In this document: positions 43,447-52,486 of the stretch, piece by piece | Layout of the letters: each line of letters opens with the position of its first letter | Position numbering within the stretch: position 1 is the stretch's first letter | Origin: Hansschlegelia plantiphila | GTDB lineage: Bacteria; Pseudomonadota; Alphaproteobacteria; Rhizobiales; Methylopilaceae | NCBI RefSeq assembly: GCF_027922265.1 | Contig: NZ_BSFI01000004.1 | Location: 248,001 to 312,000, forward strand | DNA length: 64,000 bases | Direction of reading: 5' to 3' | Made by a program: the position numbers and the translations under genes | The notes under the pieces: model-generated | Told to the model about the DNA's origin: nothing | The model's input: only the letters and a program-made list of their open reading frames with translations | The model's database searches: none

Positions 43447-45233
43447 GCCAGCGCCGCCTGCAGGCGCACGACGAAGCGCGCTCCGATCACCTTCGGCTCA
43501 ACCTCGGCGGACGAGGCGACACGGTTCTCGGCGCGGATGCTGCCGCCCTGCGCCTCGACGATCTGTTTGGAGATCGACAGGCCGAGCCCCGAATTCTGAC
43601 CGAACCCCTGTTCCGGACGGTCGGTGTAGAAGCGCTCGAAGATCTTTTCCATCGCGTCCGGCCTGACGCCCGGTCCTGCGTCGTCCACCACGATCTCGAC
43701 GAAGGAGCGGACGCGCCGGCATGTGACCTTCACGACCCCGCCGGGCGGAGAGAACGAGCGGGCGTTGTCGACAAGGTTGGTGATGACCTGCGCAAGACGC
43801 GAATCGTGGCCGAGCACGAGATAGGCGTCGCGGCCGCGCGCGGCGTCGGTGACCTTGAGCTCGACGGTGACGCCGCCTTCGCGCGGGGCGACGTTCTGCA
43901 TGTCGATCACCGTCGTCAGCAGCTTCACCATGTCGATCGGCTCGGCGTCCTGTCGCTGCAGCTCGGCGTCGAGGCGGCTCGCATCCGAGATGTCGCTGAT
44001 CAGCCGGTCGAGGCGGCGCACGTCGTGCTCGATCACGGCGAGCAGCCGCGCCCGGGACTCGTCGGACTTCGCGACCGGAAAGGTCTCGACCGCCGAGCGC
44101 AGCGAGGTCAAAGGATTTTTCAGCTCGTGGGCGACGTCGGCCGCGAAGCGCTCGATCGCCTCGATCCGGCCGTAGAGCGCGCTCGTCATGTCGCGCAGCG
44201 CGCCGGAGAGATGGCCGATTTCGTCCGAGCGGCTGGTGAAGTCGGGAATCTCGGCGCGGTGCTTGTAGCGGTGACGAACGCGTTCGGCGCCGTCGGCGAG
44301 CTTGCGCACCGGCCCCGCGATCGTGCTGGCGAGCAGCAGCGACAGCAGGATCATGACGGCTGCGGCGACGAGGAACACGCGCATGATCGCGAAGCGCTCG
44401 GCCTGGACGATGGCGTCGATGTCGCCGCCCTGCGTCGAGAGCAGCAGCACGCCGGTCACCGCCCGGAAGCGCTGCACGGGAACTGCGACCGAAACGATGA
44501 TCTCGCCGGCGTCGTTGACGCGCACGACGCTGTTCGGCGAGCCGGTGAGCGCTTTGGTGACTTCCGGGTAGCCGCGGCCGTTCGCGGCGCCGAGTTCGGC
44601 GTAGACCGGCAGGTCCGTGCGGCGGAACCAGCCCTTCACGGTGCGCTCGATGGTTTCGAGCACGCCGGGATCGTTCAGCCGCGGGGGCGGCAGGTCGAAG
44701 CGCAGGATGTCGCCGCGCGCATAAAGCGAGCGAGAATCGAGCAGCAACGAGCCGTCGCGGTCGTAGATCCGCGCCCGGGTGCGGGTCGGCGTGATCAGCC
44801 TGCGCAGCACCGGCGCCACGCGTTCGGGATTGATCGGGAACTCGAGGCTCTGGATGCCTTCCTCGCCGGGGGACGCCGTCTGGCCGGCCTGCAGCTCGAT
44901 CAGCTTGTCGGGGTCGACATAGAGCTGGTTGGTCTCGACGGTCGCGGAGGAGGCGATCGCGCCGGCGATGATCTCGCCCTGGATCAGCAGGCTCTGGACG
45001 CGCGCGTCGATCAGGCCCGCGCGGAACTGGTTGAGGTAGAGGATGCCGGAGACCAGCGCGACCAGGCCGGCGAGGTTCAGCACCACGATGCGGCGGGTGA
45101 GGCTCGAGAAGCCCAGCGTCCGCAGGCCGCCGAGCGCGCGGCCGACTTTCGCGCGCCACGGCTCGCGCGCGACGCCTTCTTCCTCGCCTTCAGTGTGGAC
45201 GATCTCGTCCGCGCGCTCGGCTTCGACGCTCAT
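43443..45233 (-). CDS. chvG: Sensor histidine kinase ChvG (ExoS/BvrS-type)
   Basis: A 596-residue inner-membrane kinase. The N-terminal cytoplasmic part is acidic; helices at 48-67 and 284-305 flank a periplasmic sensor (stimulotransd-type, residues 70-280) with RARIYDRDGSLLLDSRSLYARGD. A HAMP domain leads to the DHp domain with His369 in FAADVAHELKNPLTSLRSAVE, then the ATPase with NLVDNARSFSPPGG, DDAGPGVR and GLGLSISKQIVEAQGG. ChvG-ChvI responds to acid pH and envelope stress in rhizobia, Agrobacterium and Brucella. It follows chvI by 30 bases and is coupled to hprK. Confidence 0.96.
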   Translation of the reverse strand: MSVEAERADEIVHTEGEEEGVAREPWRAKVGRALGGLRTLGFSSLTRRIVVLNLAGLVALVSGILYLNQFRAGLIDARVQSLLIQGEIIAGAIASSATVETNQLYVDPDKLIELQAGQTASPGEEGIQSLEFPINPERVAPVLRRLITPTRTRARIYDRDGSLLLDSRSLYARGDILRFDLPPPRLNDPGVLETIERTVKGWFRRTDLPVYAELGAANGRGYPEVTKALTGSPNSVVRVNDAGEIIVSVAVPVQRFRAVTGVLLLSTQGGDIDAIVQAERFAIMRVFLVAAAVMILLSLLLASTIAGPVRKLADGAERVRHRYKHRAEIPDFTSRSDEIGHLSGALRDMTSALYGRIEAIERFAADVAHELKNPLTSLRSAVETFPVAKSDESRARLLAVIEHDVRRLDRLISDISDASRLDAELQRQDAEPIDMVKLLTTVIDMQNVAPREGGVTVELKVTDAARGRDAYLVLGHDSRLAQVITNLVDNARSFSPPGGVVKVTCRRVRSFVEIVVDDAGPGVRPDAMEKIFERFYTDRPEQGFGQNSGLGLSISKQIVEAQGGSIRAENRVASSAEVEPKVIGARFVVRLQAALA

Positions 45234-45263
45234 GTGCTTTCGGACTGAGACGCCTGTTCGCGC

Positions 45264-45971
45264 TCAGATCTCCTTGAAGCGGTATCCGACGCCGTACAGC
45301 GTTTCGATCATGTCGAAGTCGTCGTCACAGGATTTGAACTTCTTGCGAAGCCGCTTGATGTGGCTGTCGATGGTGCGGTCGTCGACATAGACCTGATCGT
45401 CATAGGCCGCGTCCATCAGGGCGTTGCGGCTCTTCACGACGCCGGGGCGCATGGCGAGCGCCTGAAGGATCAGGAACTCGGTGACCGTCAGCGTCACCGG
45501 CTCGCCCTTCCAGGTGCAGGTGTGGCGCTCCGGGTCCATCATCAGTTGGCCGCGCTCGATCGCCTTGGAGTCCGGACCCTTCACGGCGCCGGGGAGCGGG
45601 ATCTCCTTGGCGGCGGAACGGCGGAGCACCGCCTTGACGCGCTCGACCAGCAGCCGCTGCGAGAACGGCTTCCGGATGAAGTCGTCGGCGCCCATCTTGA
45701 GGCCGAACAGCTCGTCGATCTCCTCGTCCTTCGACGTCAGGAAGATCACCGGCAGCTCGGACTTCTGGCGGAGCCGCCGCAGCAGCTCCATCCCGTCCAT
45801 GCGCGGCATCTTGATGTCGAAGATGGCGAGATCCGGCGGCGCGGTCCGCAGACCCTCGAGCGCCGCCGCGCCGTCGTTATAGGTCTGGATCCGGTACCCT
45901 TCCGCTTCGAGAGCGATGGAGACCGAAGTCAGGATGTTGCGGTCGTCGTCGACCAGGGCGATCGTCGGCAT
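45264..45971 (-). CDS. chvI: Response regulator ChvI (BvrR-type)
   Basis: A 235-residue OmpR/PhoB-family regulator. The receiver domain (1-120) has the acidic pocket LVDDDRNIL, phosphoacceptor Asp52 in [12 protein letters not shown], and the conserved lysine in [11 protein letters not shown]. The winged-helix DNA-binding domain (140-235) reads [18 protein letters not shown] and [16 protein letters not shown]. The near-invariant C-terminal [14 protein letters not shown] is a ChvI hallmark. It is essential or pleiotropic in several rhizobia. It is divergent from the HugZ-like gene, with 139 bases between. Confidence 0.97.
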   Translation of the reverse strand: MPTIALVDDDRNILTSVSIALEAEGYRIQTYNDGAAALEGLRTAPPDLAIFDIKMPRMDGMELLRRLRQKSELPVIFLTSKDEEIDELFGLKMGADDFIRKPFSQRLLVERVKAVLRRSAAKEIPLPGAVKGPDSKAIERGQLMMDPERHTCTWKGEPVTLTVTEFLILQALAMRPGVVKSRNALMDAAYDDQVYVDDRTIDSHIKRLRKKFKSCDDDFDMIETLYGVGYRFKEI

Positions 45972-46110
45972 GGCGCCTTCTTCTATAGCATAGACTGCGG
46001 CCGATGAACCGGTTCGGCGTGGCTTAAATGTGACCGAGCCGCTTCACTCCCAAGAATGTCAAGCGGTTCGTTCGCGCCAGGCCGGCCCGTACGGAGCTTC
46101 AGGACCCAGC

Positions 46111-46872
46111 ATGACCACAGCGAAACTTGCCGCGGCGCCCGCAGCGGGGCGCGAATTCGACCCTGTCGCGACGGCCCGAAGCCTGTTGCGCGCCGCCCGT
46201 CGCGCGAGTCTTGCGACGCTCGATCGCGCGGGCGGACAGCCTTACGTCTCCCTGATCGGGATCGCCTCGGACGAGGACGGCGCGCCGCTTCTGCTCGTCT
46301 CCAATCTCGCCCGGCACGCCGCCAACATCGCCGGCGACGCCCGGGCGAGCGTGCTCGCCGCCGAGATCGGCGTCGGCGACCCGCTCGCCCATCCGCGCGT
46401 CACCCTGTTCGGGCGCTGCACAGCGGTGGACAAGTCCGCGAAGAAAGCGCGCTGGCTGGCGCGGCAGCCGGACTCCGCGATGTATTTCGACTTCGCGGAT
46501 TTCCACATGCTGCGGCTCGAGCCCGAGGGCGCCCACCTCGTCGCAGGCTTCGGCCGGATCGTGGACGTCGCCTGGAACGAACTTCGCACCGAGATCGGGG
46601 ATGCGGCCGCCCTGTTCGGGGCCGAGCCCGGAATCGTCGCTCATATGAACGAGGACCACGCCGACGCGACGCGGCTTTACGCGACCAGGCTGCTCGGCGC
46701 GCCGGACGGCGATTGGCTGTTCGAGGGCGTCGACCCGCTCGGCTGCGAGCTCGGGCTCGATGGACGCTCGCTCTACCTGCCGTTCCCCGAGCGCGTGACG
46801 TCTGCGGCCGACGTCCGCCGCATGCTGGTGCGTCTGGTGGGGGAAGCCAAAGCAGGCGAGGCGGCGGGATAG
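46111..46872 (+). CDS. HugZ-like flavin/heme-oxidoreductase fold protein (DUF2470)
   Basis: A 253-residue protein with two parts. Residues about 15-155 form the pyridoxamine-5'-phosphate-oxidase-like split barrel (ATARSLLRAARRASLATLDR, PYVSLIGIASDEDGAPLLLVSNLARHAANIAGD, RVTLFGR). Residues about 165-245 match the DUF2470 domain (GIVAHMNEDHADATRLYATR, GCELGLDGRSLYLPF). HugZ in Campylobacter and Helicobacter breaks down heme; the proteobacterial relatives are usually only predicted. It stands between chvI and the pckA-like gene, where rhizobia usually have chvI directly divergent from pckA. Function beyond the fold is open. Confidence 0.85.
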   Translation: MTTAKLAAAPAAGREFDPVATARSLLRAARRASLATLDRAGGQPYVSLIGIASDEDGAPLLLVSNLARHAANIAGDARASVLAAEIGVGDPLAHPRVTLFGRCTAVDKSAKKARWLARQPDSAMYFDFADFHMLRLEPEGAHLVAGFGRIVDVAWNELRTEIGDAAALFGAEPGIVAHMNEDHADATRLYATRLLGAPDGDWLFEGVDPLGCELGLDGRSLYLPFPERVTSAADVRRMLVRLVGEAKAGEAAG

Positions 46873-47041
46873 TGAAAGAAAGCGGTCGCCGCGAGGTCGA
46901 CGTCGCTTTTCGTGATCCGCCGCCACGGTTATTGTCGCTTGACCGTCACCTTGAGGTCTTTTTTCGCTGGTTGGTGTCGCGCGCTGCGTGATAGCGACCG
47001 CGGACTTCTTACGGCCGCTCCTTCGGCGGAGGATCGATATC

Positions 47042-48610
47042 TTGAGGCAGACCGGCGTATGGAACGAAACCCACGGCGCTGAGGCGTTTGGGTTCGAGGG
47101 ACTGGCTGGCGTGAGCTGGAACCTCTGCGAGGCGGCTCTCGTCGAACGCGCCGTCCGCCGCGGCGAGGCGGCGCTCAGCGCCACCGGCGCGCTTGTCGCC
47201 GAGACCGGCGGATCGCTGGTCCGGGACACCCTCGTGGTTCGCGACGAGACTACGGAGGCAACCGTCCCGTGGCATGCGAACGCCGCGATCTCCCCGGAGG
47301 CCTTCGAAGCGCTGCTGCTCGATTTCCTCGGCCACGCCGCCGGCAAGGAGCTGTTCGCGCAGGATCTCCATGTCGGCGCCGGAATGCCGACCCGGGTGTT
47401 CTGCGAGCACGCCTGGCGCGCGATGGCCGTGCGCACGATCCTTTCACGACCGGGTCGCGCCGAGCTCGCCGACTTCGCTCCGGCGCTCACCGTGCTCGAT
47501 CTGCCGAGCTTCCGCATCGACCGCGAGCGCCACGGCGTCCGGTCCGGCGCAGTGATCGCGATCGACGTCGCCCGGCGCATCGTGCTCGTCGGCGGCGCCT
47601 GCCCGGCGGCCGCGATCACCGACGCGGCGTTCTTCGTGCTCGGTCATGTCGCGGCCGAAGACGGCGCTCTGCCGTTCAGGGCGGCCGCCAATGTCGGTCC
47701 GGACGGCAAGGTGGCGCTGTTCCTCGGCCGCGCCGGCGCAGGCAAGACGACGCTCGTCGCCGATCCGGGCCGGGCGTTCGCCGGGGACGGCGGGTTCGTC
47801 TGGGACGCGTCCGGCCTCTCGATCGTCGATGCAGGGCTCAGCGGCGCGACCGAAGGCGCGGCGCCTGACGTTCTCTCCGCCGCCAGCGGCTTCGGCGCGG
47901 TGCTGGAGAACGTCGCGCTCGACGGAGACAGCCGAGCGATCGACTTCGGCGATGCGGCCAGGGCCGGCCGCGGGCGCTACGTCTTTCCGCGCCCCGCATC
48001 CGCTTATGCAGGCGCGCAGCTCGGACATCCCTCGGACATCGTTATGCTGGTCTCGGACGCCTTCGGCGTGATGCCGCCGATCGCCAGGCTGACGGCCGCG
48101 CAGGCCCACTACCAGTTTTTGTCGGGCTACGCTCAGGACGCCGGCTCGACCGAGCCCAAGGCCGACTTCTCGCCCGGCTTCGGCGGCGCGCCGGCGTGCC
48201 GCGACGCCGCCGTCTATGGCGAGGCGTTCCGCAATCTGCTCGACGGTCGCGAGGTCCGCTGCTGGCTCGTCAACACCGGCTGGCATGGCGGCGCCCGTGG
48301 GACCGGCCGCCGCGTGTCGCTCGATGCGACGCGTGCGCTGGTCGCGGCCGCGCTCGCCGGCTCGCTCGACGGCGTCGAGACCTACACCAACAAACTGTTC
48401 GGTTTCGAAATGCCGATCGACGTCCCCGGCCTCGACCCGTTGCTGTTCCGGCCGCGCAAGGCCTGGGGCGACAAGCGGGCGTATCTCGCAGCCGCCCGCA
48501 AGCTGCGAGAGCAGTTCCAGGCGAACTTCGCGAAATATGAACCGGAGACGGTCGTCGGAGCGGCGGAGACGTCCGCCGCCGACGACGAGTTCCGCGAAGC
48601 CGCGGAATGA
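47042..48610 (+). CDS. Divergent PckA-like protein lacking key catalytic residues
   Basis: A 522-residue relative of ATP-dependent PEP carboxykinase over its full length: P-loop GRAGAGKTT (229-237), LVSDAFGVMPPIARL (336-350), CWLVNTGWHGG (407-417), GTGRRV (420-425), TRALVAAALAGSL (430-442). Other active-site motifs are altered. The substrate loop T-G-R-S-P-K-D-K has become GGSLVRDT (56-63). Y-A-G-E-x-K-K has become PAAAITD. M-P-M-H is LPFR (His lost at 213). G-D-D-E-H-G-W is GDGGFVW (one of two aspartates lost). The arginine of N-T-R may survive as Arg310. A TTG start with GGAGG nine bases upstream matches the PckA N-terminus; a GTG at 46988 is an alternative. It lies where pckA is found beside ChvGI. 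I read it as a PckA pseudoenzyme or an enzyme with a changed reaction. Confidence 0.8.
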   Translation: MRQTGVWNETHGAEAFGFEGLAGVSWNLCEAALVERAVRRGEAALSATGALVAETGGSLVRDTLVVRDETTEATVPWHANAAISPEAFEALLLDFLGHAAGKELFAQDLHVGAGMPTRVFCEHAWRAMAVRTILSRPGRAELADFAPALTVLDLPSFRIDRERHGVRSGAVIAIDVARRIVLVGGACPAAAITDAAFFVLGHVAAEDGALPFRAAANVGPDGKVALFLGRAGAGKTTLVADPGRAFAGDGGFVWDASGLSIVDAGLSGATEGAAPDVLSAASGFGAVLENVALDGDSRAIDFGDAARAGRGRYVFPRPASAYAGAQLGHPSDIVMLVSDAFGVMPPIARLTAAQAHYQFLSGYAQDAGSTEPKADFSPGFGGAPACRDAAVYGEAFRNLLDGREVRCWLVNTGWHGGARGTGRRVSLDATRALVAAALAGSLDGVETYTNKLFGFEMPIDVPGLDPLLFRPRKAWGDKRAYLAAARKLREQFQANFAKYEPETVVGAAETSAADDEFREAAE

Positions 48611-48662
48611 TCCGAGGAGCGCGGCCCTCGCCGGGCGCCCGCGCCGCCCCAATTGATCTCAC

Positions 48663-49649
48663 ATGAAAAAACGACCGCTCGGACGCACAGGCGTCTCCGT
48701 CTCCGAAATCGGCCTCGGCTGCATGGGGATGTCGGAATTCTACGGAAATCGCGATGACGAGGAGAGCCTCGCCACGCTGCAGGCGGCGGTCGACGCCGGA
48801 ATCACCTTCTTCGACACCGCCGACATGTACGGGCAGGGCCACAACGAGGCGTTGCTCGGCCGCTTCCTGAAGGGCCGGGCCGACGATCTCACGATCGCGA
48901 CCAAGTTCGGCATCGTGCGCGGCGACGATCCGCTCGACCGGCGGATCGACAATTCGCCGGCCTATGTCCGCACGGCGTGCGAGGCCTCGCTGAAGCGACT
49001 GGGAATCGAGGCGATCGACCTCTATTACGCCCACCGCTTCACCGGCGAGACGCCGATCGAGGACATGGTCGGCGCGATGGCCGGCCTCGTGGCCGAAGGC
49101 AAGGTGAAGGCGCTCGGCCTGTCGGAAGTGTCGGCGGACACGCTCCGCAAGGCCGCGGCGGTTCATCCGATCGCGGCGCTGCAGACGGAATATTCGCTGT
49201 GGTCGCGCGAGCCAGAGGGCGAGCTTCTCGGCGCGTGCCGGGCGCTCGGGGTCACCTTCGTCGCCTATTCGCCGCTCGGCCGCGGCTTTCTCACCGGCGC
49301 TGTTCCGCAGACCGGCGAGCTTCCCGACAGCGACTACCGCCGCAACAACCCGCGCTTCGCAGGCGAGGCCGGGGCGCGCAACGCGCAGCTTGTGGAGAGC
49401 GTCCGGGGAATGGCGACTGAGAAGGGCTGCGAACCCGCCCAGGTCGCGCTCGCATGGATGCTCTGCAAGCAGCCGGACGTCGTGCCGATCCCCGGCACCA
49501 AGCGCCGCAAATGGCTCGCGCAGAACGTCGGCGCGACGGAGGTCTCGCTGACGCCGGACGAGATCGCCGCGCTCGACGCCGCGTTCCCGCCCGATGCGGT
49601 CGCAGGGACCCGCTACCCCGAGGCGATGATGGGGACGCTTAACCGCTAA
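48663..49649 (+). CDS. Aldo/keto reductase
   Basis: A 328-residue NADPH-dependent oxidoreductase with the TIM-barrel AKR fold. The start [24 protein letters not shown] is typical of the YakC/AKR13 group. The catalytic tetrad is present: Asp51 (FFDTADMYG), Tyr56, Lys81 (IATKFG) and His124 (LYYAHRF). The NADPH-binding segment [18 protein letters not shown] is near the C-terminus. The substrate is unknown; members often reduce reactive aldehydes. It follows the PckA-like gene by 52 bases and could share its transcript. Confidence 0.93.
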   Translation: MKKRPLGRTGVSVSEIGLGCMGMSEFYGNRDDEESLATLQAAVDAGITFFDTADMYGQGHNEALLGRFLKGRADDLTIATKFGIVRGDDPLDRRIDNSPAYVRTACEASLKRLGIEAIDLYYAHRFTGETPIEDMVGAMAGLVAEGKVKALGLSEVSADTLRKAAAVHPIAALQTEYSLWSREPEGELLGACRALGVTFVAYSPLGRGFLTGAVPQTGELPDSDYRRNNPRFAGEAGARNAQLVESVRGMATEKGCEPAQVALAWMLCKQPDVVPIPGTKRRKWLAQNVGATEVSLTPDEIAALDAAFPPDAVAGTRYPEAMMGTLNR

Positions 49650-49654
49650 GCGTC
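49634..49654. other. Hairpin that contains the aldo/keto reductase stop codon
   Basis: A perfect 8-bp stem GACGCTTA / TAAGCGTC with a 5-base loop overlaps the gene end; the TAA stop is the first three bases of the right arm. It lies between convergent genes and may act as a weak terminator. There is no T-run. Confidence 0.4.
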
Positions 49655-49670
49655 GAGACGCGGGGAGCGG

Positions 49671-51035
49671 CTAGAGGAAGGTCGCCCAGGTCACGAGCGC
49701 GAAGCAGGGCGCGAGAACGCCCCATGACCACGCCATGTAGCCGAAGAAGCTCGGCATCGCGACGCCCCGGTTGCGGGCGATGGCGAGCACCATGAAATTC
49801 GGCGCGTTGCCGATATAGGTGAGCGCGCCCATGAACACCGCGCCGCCGGAGATGGCGGCGAGGGTGTGCGCCTTCGCCGTCATCAGCTCGGCCGCGTTTC
49901 CGCCGGCGAGGTTGAAGAAGACGAGATAGGTCGGCGCATTGTCGAGAATGCTCGACAGCAGGCCCGTGAGCCAGAAATACATCGCCGGCCGCGGAGCGCC
50001 GGCCTCGTCCGAGACGAGCGCGACGAGCGGCGCGGCGGCCCCGTCGAGCCCGGCTTTCAGGATCAGGATCGCCGGGATCAGCGTCGCGAAGATGCCGGCG
50101 AACAGCTTCGCCACCTCGACGATCGGCTCCCATTCGAAGCCGTTGCGCTCGCGGTATTCCGTCGGCGTGATCGCAAGCGAGATGAGCGCGAGCGCAACCA
50201 GCGCGACGTCGCGCGCCACCGCCTGAAGCGGCACGCGCGTCCCGTAGAGGTCGAACGAGACGCCCGGGTTCCACAGCCCGCTGAGCAGGATCGCGCCGAT
50301 GACGCCGGCGAGCAGCGGCAGGTTCCGCAGGCCCGAGAGTCCGACCGTCGAATCCGGCGTCGGGTCGCGCGGCTTCGACGGCTCCTCGCGGGCGAAGAAC
50401 CAGCGGTCGAGCAGGTAGAACAGCGGCAGGAGGATCGCGACGAGGATCGCGGTCTCGAAGGCGACGTGCCGCGTCGTCCAGAAGAAGTCGACGCCCTGCA
50501 GGAAGCCGAGAAACAGCGGGGGGTCGCCGAGCGGCGTGAGCGAGCCGCCGATGTTCGACACCAGGAAGATGAAGAACACGACGACATGGGCGTTGCGCCT
50601 GCGCCCGTCATTGGCGCGGATCAGCGGGCGGATCAGCACCATCGAGGCGCCGGTCGTGCCGATGACGCTCGCAAGCAGCGTTCCGATCGCAAGCAGGCCG
50701 GTGTTGACCGCGGGGCTCCCGTGGATGTTCCCACGCACCAGCACGCCGCCGGAGATCGTGAACAGCGCGAACAGCAGGATGACGAACGGGACGTATTCGA
50801 GCGCCGCGGCGTGGATCGCCTCGGAGGCGACCGCCTCCGGCCCCTCGGCCAGAGCGAAGGGAACGAGCAGCAGCAACGCCCAGAACGCCGCTACCTTTCC
50901 ATAATGGCGATGCCAGAGGCGCGGAGCGGCCAGCGGGAGGATGGCGATCGACAACAGCAGCCCGACGAGCGGCGCGACCCATACGAGCGAGAGCGCGGCG
51001 CCGTCGACATGGCCGGAAATGGCGGGGCCGGTCAT
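49671..51035 (-). CDS. Sodium:proton antiporter-like ion transporter
   Basis: A 454-residue inner-membrane protein with about 11-13 hydrophobic helices. Family blocks are ISGGVLVRGNIHGSPAVNT, LLASVIGTTGASMVLIRPLIRAN, VSNIGGSLTPLGDPPLFLGFLQG and SILDNAPTYLVFFNLAGGN followed by ALTYIGNAPNFMV. The repeated S-N-I-G-G and D-N-A-P-T / G-N-A-P-N motifs are typical of the ion-transporter superfamily that includes NhaD and ArsB. The closest reading is a NhaD-like or putative Na+/H+ antiporter; an anion substrate cannot be excluded. It is convergent with the aldo/keto reductase. The 208 bases upstream, before kdsD, hold nothing recognisable. Confidence 0.85.
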   Translation of the reverse strand: MTGPAISGHVDGAALSLVWVAPLVGLLLSIAILPLAAPRLWHRHYGKVAAFWALLLLVPFALAEGPEAVASEAIHAAALEYVPFVILLFALFTISGGVLVRGNIHGSPAVNTGLLAIGTLLASVIGTTGASMVLIRPLIRANDGRRRNAHVVVFFIFLVSNIGGSLTPLGDPPLFLGFLQGVDFFWTTRHVAFETAILVAILLPLFYLLDRWFFAREEPSKPRDPTPDSTVGLSGLRNLPLLAGVIGAILLSGLWNPGVSFDLYGTRVPLQAVARDVALVALALISLAITPTEYRERNGFEWEPIVEVAKLFAGIFATLIPAILILKAGLDGAAAPLVALVSDEAGAPRPAMYFWLTGLLSSILDNAPTYLVFFNLAGGNAAELMTAKAHTLAAISGGAVFMGALTYIGNAPNFMVLAIARNRGVAMPSFFGYMAWSWGVLAPCFALVTWATFL

Positions 51036-51243
51036 GTTCTGATCAACGCGCCTTCTTTCGCCGAGGTCAAATCGATGATCTACGGCTCAAGGCTTCAGGT
51101 CCATCGGAACCGCGCCCGGAGCCGCCGTCAATGAAATCGTGACGCGGCGGTTGGCGGCGATCTGCGGCGCGTCGGGGAACATCGGCTCCGTCGAGGCCTT
51201 GCCCTGGACGGTGGTGAAGCGCGCGTTCGGGCCGGGCAAACCG

Positions 51244-52293
51244 TTACGCGATGCCGAGCTTCAGCAGGTCGTGGATATGGATCAGGCCGACCGGCTTGCC
51301 CTTGTCGACCACGAACAGCGCCGTGATCGAGCGGCCTTCCAGCTCGCTCATGGCGCTGGCCGCCAGATCGTCCGGCGCCACGACCCGCGGCGCGCGGGTC
51401 ATGACCTGCTCCACCAGCTTGCCGGTGAGGTCCGGTCCCATGTGACGGCGCAGGTCGCCGTCGGTGACGATCCCGATCAGGGCGCCGTTCTCGTCCGTGA
51501 CGCCGACGCAGCCGAAGCTCTTGGTCGTCATCACGATCAGCGCCTCCGACATCGGCGTGCCGCGCGCGACGAGCGGTATGTCGTCGCCGTGATGCATCGC
51601 GTCGCGCACGAAGGTCAGCACGGCGCCGAGCTTGCCGCCGGGATGAAAGCGCTTGAAGTCGCCGGGGGTGAACTGGCGGCTCTCCAGCAGCGCGACCGCA
51701 AGCGCGTCGCCGAGCGCGAGCTGCATGGTCGTCGACGTGGTCGGCGCGAGCCCGTGCGGACAGGCCTCGGCGACCTTGGGAAGAACCAGCACGACGTCGG
51801 CCGCGCGCGCGAGCGCGCTCGAGGGGCTTGACGTCACCGCGATCACCGGCACGCGGAAGCGGCGGGCGTATTGCAGGATGTCGCGAAGCTCGGCGGTCTC
51901 GCCGGACCAGGAGAACGCAAGCACCACGTCGTCGGCGGTGATCATGCCGAGATCGCCGTGGCTGGCCTCGGCGGGGTGCACGAAGAAGGCGGGCGTGCCG
52001 GTCGAGGCGAAGGTCGCCGCGATCTTCCGGCCGATATGGCCGCTCTTGCCCATCCCGCTCACGATCGTCCGGCCGCGGGCTGCGGCGAGCGTCTCGACGG
52101 CGCGCGCGAAAGCGGCGCCGAGGCCGGCGTCGAGCGCCCGGCGAAGCCGCGCGAGCCCATCGGTCTCGGTTTCGATCGTCCGCCGTGCGGACTGGATCGC
52201 CGCGGTCCTGGTCTCCTGTAGCGCGTCGGTCCCTGGCTCAGGCGTACGGACGGTCGAGGCGGGGAGGGACGGCGAACGAAGCGAACTGACCAC
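51244..52293 (-). CDS. kdsD: D-arabinose-5-phosphate isomerase (KpsF/GutQ family)
   Basis: A 349-residue enzyme that converts ribulose-5-phosphate to arabinose-5-phosphate, the first step to Kdo for lipopolysaccharide. The SIS domain runs from about 55 to 200 with the signature SGMGKSGHIGRKIAATFASTGTPAFFVHPAEASHGDLG and FSWSGETAEL. Two CBS domains follow (about 225-345: VRDAMHHGDDIPLVARG, GCVGVTDENGALIGIVTDGDLRR, MTRAPRVV). The frame begins with GTG at 52293; GGAG lies 11 bases upstream. It is divergent from the outer-membrane barrel gene. Confidence 0.95.
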   Translation of the reverse strand: MVSSLRSPSLPASTVRTPEPGTDALQETRTAAIQSARRTIETETDGLARLRRALDAGLGAAFARAVETLAAARGRTIVSGMGKSGHIGRKIAATFASTGTPAFFVHPAEASHGDLGMITADDVVLAFSWSGETAELRDILQYARRFRVPVIAVTSSPSSALARAADVVLVLPKVAEACPHGLAPTTSTTMQLALGDALAVALLESRQFTPGDFKRFHPGGKLGAVLTFVRDAMHHGDDIPLVARGTPMSEALIVMTTKSFGCVGVTDENGALIGIVTDGDLRRHMGPDLTGKLVEQVMTRAPRVVAPDDLAASAMSELEGRSITALFVVDKGKPVGLIHIHDLLKLGIA

Positions 52294-52486
52294 GGAACTG
52301 CAAACTCCAGAAGACGCCGACTTGGGCGACGCATTACGCGATTCTATCAGCTCGCGCCGCAGCGCGCGACGCCGACGCCGCAGCGGCGCGAGCGTCGTCG
52401 CTGCAAGGCTTTCTTAACCATGCCCGTTTCACACTCGTTAACCATGTCGAGGGGCGCGGACGGCGCCTTCGCGGTCACAGGAAGCC

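Noticed and set aside
52413..52443. Two TTAACCATG motifs before the large barrel gene as a CtrA site
   Set aside because: The TTAA elements are about 25 bases apart, not 7, so the CtrA consensus is not met. TTAACCATG is a common motif in this class.
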